NCBI GenBank assembly: GCA_025526915.1
Contig: JAHLKH010000017.1
Location: 1 to 64,000 of the forward strand
Length of the DNA: 64,000 bases
Direction of reading: 5' to 3'
Source: Entophlyctis helioformis
Lineage: Eukaryota > Chytridiomycota > Chytridiomycetes > Chytridiales > Chytriomycetaceae
Shown: positions 57,717-64,000 of the stretch, piece by piece
How positions within the stretch are numbered: position 1 is the first letter of the stretch
Layout: the number at the start of each line of letters is the position of its first letter
Notes under the pieces: model-generated
What the model was told of the DNA's origin: nothing
Seen by the model: the letters and a program-made list of their open reading frames with translations, nothing else
The model's database searches: none
Position numbers and translations under genes: made by a program

Positions 57717-58952
57717 CTATTGTCTTGCGCGTTTGGCTGTACGCCCCCACCATGGCACGACACGTTAGCCAACCCACTTGAACGCACACACTCATACACA
57801 TACACGGGCACCAAAGACGCGACGCGCGTCGTGCACCAACATACCATCGCTCTCATCCTCCGCATCGCCGTCGAGTCCGCGTTTGACACCGTGCTCGTCA
57901 CCGCCAGCCGTGTCGACAGCCCAGCCCACCTCCTTGTCCGGCACAGCATCCTGCCCCTGCGCGTGTCCATCCTGCGCGTGTGCCTGTCCGTCCTGTCCTG
58001 TCCCTGCGCGTGTCCGTTCTGTCCGTGTCCATCCTGCCCGTGACCAGCCTGCTCGGGATGGTGCGGCGGCGCCGGCGCCGGCGGTGGCGGATAGGCATGG
58101 GCATGGGCAGGCGGCATACCAGGCGGCATACCAGGATGCCCATGCGGCGCATGCGGGTGTTGGTGCGGCGGCGGCGGCGGCATGCCGGGATATCCGTATG
58201 GCGGCGGTGGCATCCCGGGTGGCATTCCGGGCATTCCAGGCGGGTATGGCGGCCGTGCCTGCGCGTAGGGCGGTGGCGGCATACCGGGCGGCATACCGGG
58301 CATACCGGGCATGGGCGGGCGTTGGTACGGGTTGAAGCCATGCGGGCCGGGCGGCCGGAAGGGCACCTGCTGCTGCGGCTCTTGCGGCCGGCCGTTTGCA
58401 CCGACGGGCACGAGCTCTGCGGAGTTGCAGTCAGACGGTCAGCCAGAAGGTCAGATGGCCAGATACGCCTCTGTAGGCAGGCAGGCAGGCACGCAGGCAC
58501 GCAGGTACGCAGGTACGCAGGTTGCAAGGCAACACGGGCAGGCGTACCAGGGAAGCCCGGGTAGCCGGCCTCGATGTAAGCGCGGGTGATGTTGTCGACG
58601 ACCTGCTGGATGTGCGACGGCGGCACCTCTGCAGCGACAGCAGGCAGGCAGGCGAGCAGGCAGGCGAGCAGGCAAGAGTCAGCATAGCAGTACTAGTAGT
58701 ATAGCAGCACGACCACCGCCAGGAGCAGAGCAGCGCAGCACCTTGGTTGTAGTAGTTCTCGACGTGCATCTTGTGCTTCCAGCCGGTGTTGTGCGCACGC
58801 CGCACGGCCGCCGAGTCGTGCGTCAGGAAGATGTCGCAGTAGTCTGTCAGCGTGCGTCCATGTGTGTGTGTTTGTGTTAGGGTCTGTCCATGTCTGCATC
58901 TGTGTGTGTGTGACTGCCCAGCAACAGCCGCACCGCAGTAGTAGCGAGGCAT
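57717..58952 (-). CDS. YHC1: U1 small nuclear ribonucleoprotein C
   Basis: U1-C stabilises U1 snRNP pairing with 5' splice sites. Exons: 58952-58934 (19 nt), 58843-58742, 58628-58548, 58416-57845, 57736-57717 (20 nt). The spliced N-terminus [20 protein letters not shown] ... [17 protein letters not shown] is the U1-C C2H2 zinc finger with all four ligands. Helix [20 protein letters not shown] follows, then a long Pro/Gly/Met region ([13 protein letters not shown]) like animal U1-C. Near 57990-58003 a doubled GTCCT puts the Gln/Gly/His repeat region out of frame; the other frame reads [20 protein letters not shown], an acidic tail, and splices (GTATGT...TACAG) to AKRARQ*. Intron 1 is 90 nt and stop-free in frame. 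Confidence 0.88.
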
Positions 58953-58984
58953 CCTGGCAGTTGCCGACTACCACGCAAACAGCG

Positions 58985-58990
58985 TTTATT
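58985..58990 (-). promoter_or_regulatory. poly(A) signal AATAAA
   Basis: Minus-strand AATAAA 34 nt beyond the stop at 59024, evidence that the minus-strand reading of that gene is the real one. Confidence 0.65.
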
Positions 58991-59023
58991 CGAAGCGTCA
59001 CGAGTAAGACGACGACAGAGGCA

Positions 59024-60709
59024 TCACGACGATCCGCCGCGCCGGATCTGCAGCACGGGGCGGACAAACTTGCGGCGCAGCGGCGACACCGTGTCCCAGG
59101 GCACGCCCCCGCCGACGGCCGCCCGCTTGGCACCGCGGCCGTGGTCGCTGTCGTCAAACTCGTCGATCGGGTCGGCCGGGAACTCCATGCGGCTCGTCTT
59201 GCCGAGCGATCGCTTGCCTGCTGCTGGCTGTTGTATTGGCTGTTGTGTTGGTTGTTGTTTTACAGGCGATGCGATGAACGCAAGGAGCGGCGACGGCGCA
59301 TGGGTCGCGGCCGATCGCTTGGCCGGGATGAACGGGCTGGCTGCAGGCGGCACGGCATTTCGTTGCGTGACTGGTGCGCAGTGTGTAGCCTCGTAGATGC
59401 GGTTGTTGGACGCTGTCCAGAACGCTTGGCGCAGGCGATGCTGTTTCTGTTGCTGCTCTTGTGGTTGCTGTTGTTGTGGTTGTTGTGGCGGGGTCGGCAC
59501 GCCAACAGCCGGCGCTACAAAACTCACACGACGCGGGGCACGGCCACCAACGCGGTCGTCACGGTCATCGTGGCGGTCATCGCGGTCATCGCGGTCAGCA
59601 GCAACCGCTCCTCGACGACCCAGCGGCGTGCGACACGGGGTCTTGAGCGTCAGCGCAGCAGCAGCGGCAGCAGTATCCACGCGGGGGCTCTGCGCAAACA
59701 ACGGCGACGACGCCTGCTCGACCCTTGCCACACGCATGTCATCACCTGCATTTGCCGTGCCGCCGTTGTTGTCGTTGTCATCGTCGTCGTCGCTGGGGCT
59801 GCCACCGATCGGCCCATACACGCGCCGTGCACTCGCCGTCACAATATCCGGCGACGATCCCGCAGCCAGCAGCCCATCAATGTCGTCGGTGCCGCCAGTG
59901 CAGCCAGCATCGTCAGCGTCATCAGCACATGCCTCGCTGACGGGCGACGTGTCCCACAACCGCCGCAGCACGTCATCGTCGACTCGTGGCTGCACATGCA
60001 CCTCGTTTTTCTCGTCGCTGGCCTCATTGGCCTCACTGCCCGCCAGGAGACCGGCCCGCATGTCCAGCAACGGCGACATCAATGGCGACATCAGCGGCGA
60101 CAGGGCGTGCCCAGCCACACCGCGACGCCAGCCACTGGACCACGGCTCGGAATACATGGGCAGGTGGCCGGGGGCAGCGGTGGCGGTGGAGGTCCGTGCA
60201 CCAGGCCCCCCTCGCGTCGACTGGTGGCAGCCCGTGCGGTGTGCACCAGCGTCGGATGGGCCAGACAGCATCGCAGCAGGCAGCAGGGGCAGCGACAGCG
60301 AGCGGCGTGTGGGCAGGACGGCCGGATCATGCACGCTGGCGCTGGCGCTGGCACTGGGGGTCGGTCGGCAGGGCTGGCTCGTCGGGCAGCGAAAGGCGTC
60401 AGGGTCGAAGCGGTCGAAGCGGTCGAAGCGGGCAAGGGGCGACACGCCGCGCTGTCCGCACTGCACGGCCTCGTCGTCTTCATCGTCGTCGTCGTCGTCT
60501 TCGTTGTGGATGCTGTGGACACGGCCGGACACGGCGCAGAGTGACAGCGAGCAGTGGGCGTCGACGAGCAGCCCGCTGGCCGACACGCCGTCTGCGGGGT
60601 GGCCGCCGTAGCTCGAGTGCAGGAACCCGCGCACCGTCTGCGACGATGCCTGCGATGCCTGCGACGTGTGTGGTGGCATGCGTGGCTTGGCAACAGACGC
60701 TTCGGACAT
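59024..60709 (-). CDS. Unidentified acidic, Ser/Pro-rich protein (561 aa)
   Basis: Single open frame, start MSEASVAKPRMPP at 60709 (a further in-frame ATG lies at 60748). I do not recognise the family. It has acidic runs (NEDDDDDDEDDEA; SDDDDDNDNNG), a DRDD repeat (DRDDRDDRHDDRDDR), poly-Gln with Pro (PPQQPQQQQPQEQQQ), several possible CDK sites (KTPCRTPLGRR; FIASPVKQ) and a basic, more ordered C-terminus (PWDTVSPLRRKFVRPVLQIR). Composition suggests a disordered nuclear phosphoprotein. A long antisense frame overlaps, but the minus-strand AATAAA and Met/stop placement favour this strand. Confidence 0.55.
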   Translation of the reverse strand: MSEASVAKPRMPPHTSQASQASSQTVRGFLHSSYGGHPADGVSASGLLVDAHCSLSLCAVSGRVHSIHNEDDDDDDEDDEAVQCGQRGVSPLARFDRFDRFDPDAFRCPTSQPCRPTPSASASASVHDPAVLPTRRSLSLPLLPAAMLSGPSDAGAHRTGCHQSTRGGPGARTSTATAAPGHLPMYSEPWSSGWRRGVAGHALSPLMSPLMSPLLDMRAGLLAGSEANEASDEKNEVHVQPRVDDDVLRRLWDTSPVSEACADDADDAGCTGGTDDIDGLLAAGSSPDIVTASARRVYGPIGGSPSDDDDDNDNNGGTANAGDDMRVARVEQASSPLFAQSPRVDTAAAAAALTLKTPCRTPLGRRGAVAADRDDRDDRHDDRDDRVGGRAPRRVSFVAPAVGVPTPPQQPQQQQPQEQQQKQHRLRQAFWTASNNRIYEATHCAPVTQRNAVPPAASPFIPAKRSAATHAPSPLLAFIASPVKQQPTQQPIQQPAAGKRSLGKTSRMEFPADPIDEFDDSDHGRGAKRAAVGGGVPWDTVSPLRRKFVRPVLQIRRGGSS

Positions 60710-60780
60710 TCGCACACAAGGAAAGTCGGTTCGGACGTGGCAATGCACACAAACCAGTGCGGGTTGAACGGCGCGACGCT

Positions 60781-60786
60781 TTTATT
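60781..60786 (-). promoter_or_regulatory. poly(A) signal AATAAA
   Basis: Minus-strand AATAAA 68 nt beyond the SND1 stop at 60854. Confidence 0.7.
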
Positions 60787-60853
60787 CACGGCGCGTGCAC
60801 ACACCAGCGTGCACACAGACACGGAGATACTCAGATACTCAGACAGACACGCC

Positions 60854-63800
60854 TCACATGTCCTCGTCGGCCGTAAAGTCGCCGTACTGCCACAGGTTGA
60901 GTCGCTCGCGCTTGGCCGCCTCCTGCGCCTCGACGAGACAGTCGAGCGTGCTGCCGCGGGTGCTGGCAGCCGAACCGTTGGCACTCGAGCCAGCAGCGCC
61001 GGGCGGACCAGCAGGCACAGGGGCCGCGCGCGCGCCCCACGTCGCCGCAAGCAGTGCACCGGGGTTCTTGCGGGCGTTGCGCTGGCCCAGCTCCCACCGC
61101 TTCATGACGGGCTTGCTCACATGCGCAAGGCCCTCGCGCACAAGCGCTTCGTTGACCGACACGGCCGTTGATGTCGCTCCCGGCGTCTCGTAGAGCACGA
61201 CCGACCACACGGGGCCCTTGGACATGACCGCCGCCGTCACGGGGCCAGACTCGGTGGCCGACCGCAGCAGCCCAAACGCGTCGGCCGCGACCTCGGCGCT
61301 CTCGTCGGGCAGGTCAATGTACGCGAGCTTGGCCTCGACGGCCTGGGGCTTGAGGCCAGCCGTGACAGCAAAGCGGGGAGGCAGGGGACGAAGACGCGAG
61401 CCGGGGACCGTCTCCGAGTTGCCATAGTCAATGTAAAACACCGTGTACGAGTTGGGTCCGTTGACGCGGCGCACGCGGCCGCGGTACCAGCACTTGTCGG
61501 CCGAGAACTGCGCCGAGCAGTAGTCGTTGACGCGCGGCGTGAACGGCTCGTGTGCTTGCTGCGCCGCGCTCGCGTGGTGCGCGGCAAACTCGCTCATGAG
61601 CCGCTCGAGCTTCTGCAGCTCGGGCCCGACGACCTGGAGGTAGAGGGACGCTCCCGAAATCTCAGACACGTGCACCGTGTGCGTCTCGAGCGCACTGGCG
61701 CTCTTTTCGGCATCCAGCTCGAGCTGCGCGAGCGCCTCGGCCGCGGCAGAGTCCTGCTGCTGCTGGAGCTCGGCCACGGGGTCGTAGTCGGTCCACACGC
61801 CGACACGGTTCGTCTTGGCGCGTGCCTCGGCGTCAAACAGCTGGTTCGTAAACTGCGACTGCGAGGCAGAGTACTCGTGCACGGTCGCAAAGCCGCGCTC
61901 GAGCAGCGCCACGGCAATGTTGGTCTTGTCCGTCTCGCCGCTCGTCGCCGTCTTGACCATCATGCTTCCAATGAAGCCGCCGACCTTGTCCACGCCCTCA
62001 ACAATCACCTCGACCTCGCGCTGGAGCGCGTGGCGCGTCGAAAAGTCGGCCGCCTCGGGTCCGTAGGGCTCAGACTTTTCGTTGGCGCGGCCGGTACGCG
62101 GGACACGCACGCCGCCCAGGACAAACGTCATGCGGCACGACTGCGACGGAACAAACACGCGGAAGCGGCCACCGCTCGAGACAAACTCGACGATGCCCGT
62201 GATGGAGCCCGAGCGCTGAAAGTACGGGAGGAACTGCTTGGACTTGGCCGCGTTCTCGGACGCGTCGACGATGCGGTGCACGGGTACCTCCTTGGTCGAG
62301 TGGACGCCCTTGGTTGCCTTGAGCGCACGCTCCTCGGCCGCCACGAGCTTGTCGTACGCAGCAGACCGGCTGTTGTCGTCCTTACGGTGGCGGATGACGT
62401 TGGCCAGACCGCGGCCGACGAGCGCCTCGCCGACATTCTGCTCGCCGTTGAGGATCGTCACACAGTCGCGGGCCTCGTACTCGCCCTCGGCCGGCTTGAC
62501 GTAGTCGATGCGCACGTGCACCTTTTTGCCAATGAGGCGCGACCGGAGGAACTCGACGGCCTCGGTGTAGTAGCCCGTCTCGAAGCCGGCCTCGTTCTTG
62601 GTGCGCTTGGGTCCGCGCACCGACGACAGCTGCACCTTGCGCTCCTTGCCGGGCGTGGCAACGGGCTCGATGGACAAGAGGTCCGCGCCAAGAATGCGCG
62701 TGACGATGGCATCAAACTCGGCGCCAGCACCGCCGGCAGCCGCCTTGACGTGGCCGGTCCATAGACGCAGCTTCTTGGCCTTTGCCTTTTCCTCGGCAGC
62801 GCGGTAGGCGGCGGCGGCTCCTTCGCCCGACACGATGGCGAGGTTCCAGTCGACGACCTTGGCCAGACCCTCGCTCAGGAGCGCCTCGGCAATGGAGCCA
62901 GCAGGGAAGCTGACCGAGCCGACAAAGGTTGGCGGGTTGCCCGACGACGCGATGCTCTCGAGCGTGACCTTGACGTCGCGCTGGAGGAGACGGGCCTCGA
63001 CAAAGAACTTTGCCTCCTCGGCATAGGGCTCCACGAGGTCTTCCATGTTGGGGATGTCCTTGCGGTGGATGGGGCACTTGATTCCCGAGAGGGCGAGGGT
63101 GATGTACTGGTGGTTGAACGAGCCCTTGCCGTCGGGGGTGACCAGGAGCACGCGGTAGGTGGAGCCGTCGCGCACCTGCTCAATGACGGCTAAGCAGCCC
63201 AAGAGTGCGGTGTCGGAGGTGGGGTGAGTGAGATGCCGCGTCGCAAGGGCCATGGGCCAGACAGAGAACAAGCAACGCACCGTCGATCTGCTTGCCCTTG
63301 CGCTTCTCGAGGAACGCGCGCGGCTCGCCCGTAAAGTTGAACGACACGTTGCGGCTCTACGGCGCGGGTCAGTCAGGGGGATGCAACGCGCGCGAGTGCA
63401 CCAGCAGCACCCGTAGCAGTAAACGGACAAGCCACGACGCGCAAGGCAAACTCACGCTGGGCTTTTCGCTCCACAGGCCCTTCTTTGCCGCCTGCGCCTC
63501 CTGCTCGAGGGCAGCCACTCTGCCTGTTCCCTGTACGAATGCGCAGCGTCAGTCGGTCCAAGCAGTCCAGTCCAGTGCACTCGATCGACGGCATGCAAAC
63601 ACGCACTCTGTGGGCTGGCGCTTGCCGTCGGGAGCGCGCACACGGACCCAGCCCTCCTTGACGAGCAGCCGCGCGACCGACGTCTCGCCGTTGATGGGGA
63701 AGCGCAGCGTCAGCGAGCCAAAGGGCCGGCCGTTGGAGGCGGTCGTGTACTCGGTCTTGTAGGCGATCTCTTTGCCGACGAGCGCGCGGCGCAGGAACTC

Positions 63801-64000
63801 TCGGGCCTCGAACGCAAACGCCTGTTGTCGTTGTCGTTGTTGTCGTTGTCGACGTTGTGGTTGGTTGAGCGCGTGTGCCGTTAGTTGGTGGGTTGGGTTG
63901 GGGCGTGTGACGAGGCGAGATCAGCAGGCAGGCGGGCGGGTGTGGAGGCGCAACCACCACCAGGCAGAATCACGGGCGGGCGGGCAGGTGGTGGACAGGT
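60854..64000 (-). CDS. SND1: Tudor-SN / SND1, staphylococcal nuclease-Tudor protein (5' end outside)
   Basis: RNA-binding protein of splicing, stress granules and RNA decay. Visible exons: 63821-63607, 63519-63456, 63356-63281, 63189-60854 (896 aa); the first exon, probably only ~15-25 residues, lies past 64000. Four staphylococcal nuclease-like domains: AFAFEAREFLRRALVGKEIA; VIEQVRDGSTYRVLLVTPDG with GIKCPIHRKD; EFDAIVTRILGADLLSIEPV; GSITGIVEFVSSGGRFRVFV with GGVRVPRTGRAN. A Tudor domain (CWYRGRVRRVNGPNSYTVFY then IDYGNSETV, about 61530-61390) is inserted in a split fifth nuclease domain ending NLWQYGDF. SN1 is pieced together from the first exons (VAALEQEAQAAKKGLWSEKP). Reading stays open through all junctions. 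Confidence 0.94.
63822..64000 (-). other. Intron of SND1 (partial)
   Basis: Acceptor CAACAG at 63827-63822, preceded by (GTTGTC)n repeats on the + strand (63824-63850). The matching donor is outside the window. Confidence 0.7.

Noticed and set aside
58862..60611. Plus-strand frames of 560 and 404 aa
   Set aside because: Opposite a minus-strand gene that has a proper Met, stop and AATAAA; the plus frames are Arg/Ser/Trp-rich and lack signals.
61550..62764. 404-aa plus-strand frame
   Set aside because: Antisense of SND1, whose nuclease and Tudor domains are clear on the minus strand.

Overview
The window is nuclear DNA from a GC-rich, intron-bearing eukaryote, most likely a zoosporic (flagellated) fungus such as a chytrid. 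Fungal-type content includes an ERG3-like sterol C5-desaturase, a Drs2-type flippase, the fungal mitochondrial ribosomal protein mL59, a secreted DUF3455-type protein and Mediator subunit MED16. CFAP45, an axonemal protein, implies a motile flagellum. The species assignment is inference. Introns are mostly 70-320 nt with GTGCGT, GTAAGT, GTGAGT or GTACGT donors and CAG acceptors. AATAAA signals lie close behind many stop codons. I see no rRNA, tRNA, CRISPR array or transposon.

Layout. 1-249: 5' end of a Rap/Rsr1 GTPase (-). 1585-4518: a Shewanella-like phosphatase (-) and the ERG3-like desaturase (+) start 105 bp apart. 4700-9091: a large PPR protein (+). 9392-16468: two low-complexity Gln/Pro/Ser-rich genes I cannot identify (+). 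16674-23362: a three-repeat Myb protein with huge polyglutamine tracts (+). 23693-26126: CFAP45 (-). 26179-28007: a small unknown ORF (+) and an ankyrin-repeat protein (-). 28243-32796: a mitochondrial translation cluster of bS16m (+), mL59 (-) and a second PPR protein (+). 32873-40252: a membrane-anchored cyclophilin, a protein kinase reduced to its N-lobe, and a ten-exon Drs2-type P4-ATPase (all -). 40547-50440: MED16 (-), an EXD3/mut-7-like 3'-5' exonuclease (+) and a third PPR-like protein (-). 51006-54538: a TLDc/OXR1 protein (-) and a family-4 glycosyltransferase (+). 54871-58952: the DUF3455 protein (-), ubiquilin/Dsk2 (+) and U1-C (-). 59024-64000: an unknown acidic Ser-rich protein (-) and Tudor-SN/SND1 (-), whose first exon lies beyond the window.

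Gene models for the P4-ATPase, CFAP45, SND1, cyclophilin, OXR1, mL59, bS16m, DUF3455, GT4 and the phosphatase were joined exon by exon. Their summed exon lengths are multiples of three and their junctions restore family motifs, so they are well supported. Several other genes (the PPR at 4.7 kb, the Gln-rich genes, Myb, MED16, ubiquilin, U1-C) show reading-frame breaks at homopolymers or short tandem repeats that no consensus intron explains. These are probably assembly indels, but should be checked.

I found no clearly new multi-gene system. The most interesting leads are a 30-bp element shared by the OXR1 and ubiquilin promoters, an in-frame intron that splits the zinc finger of U1-C, and the N-lobe-only kinase.
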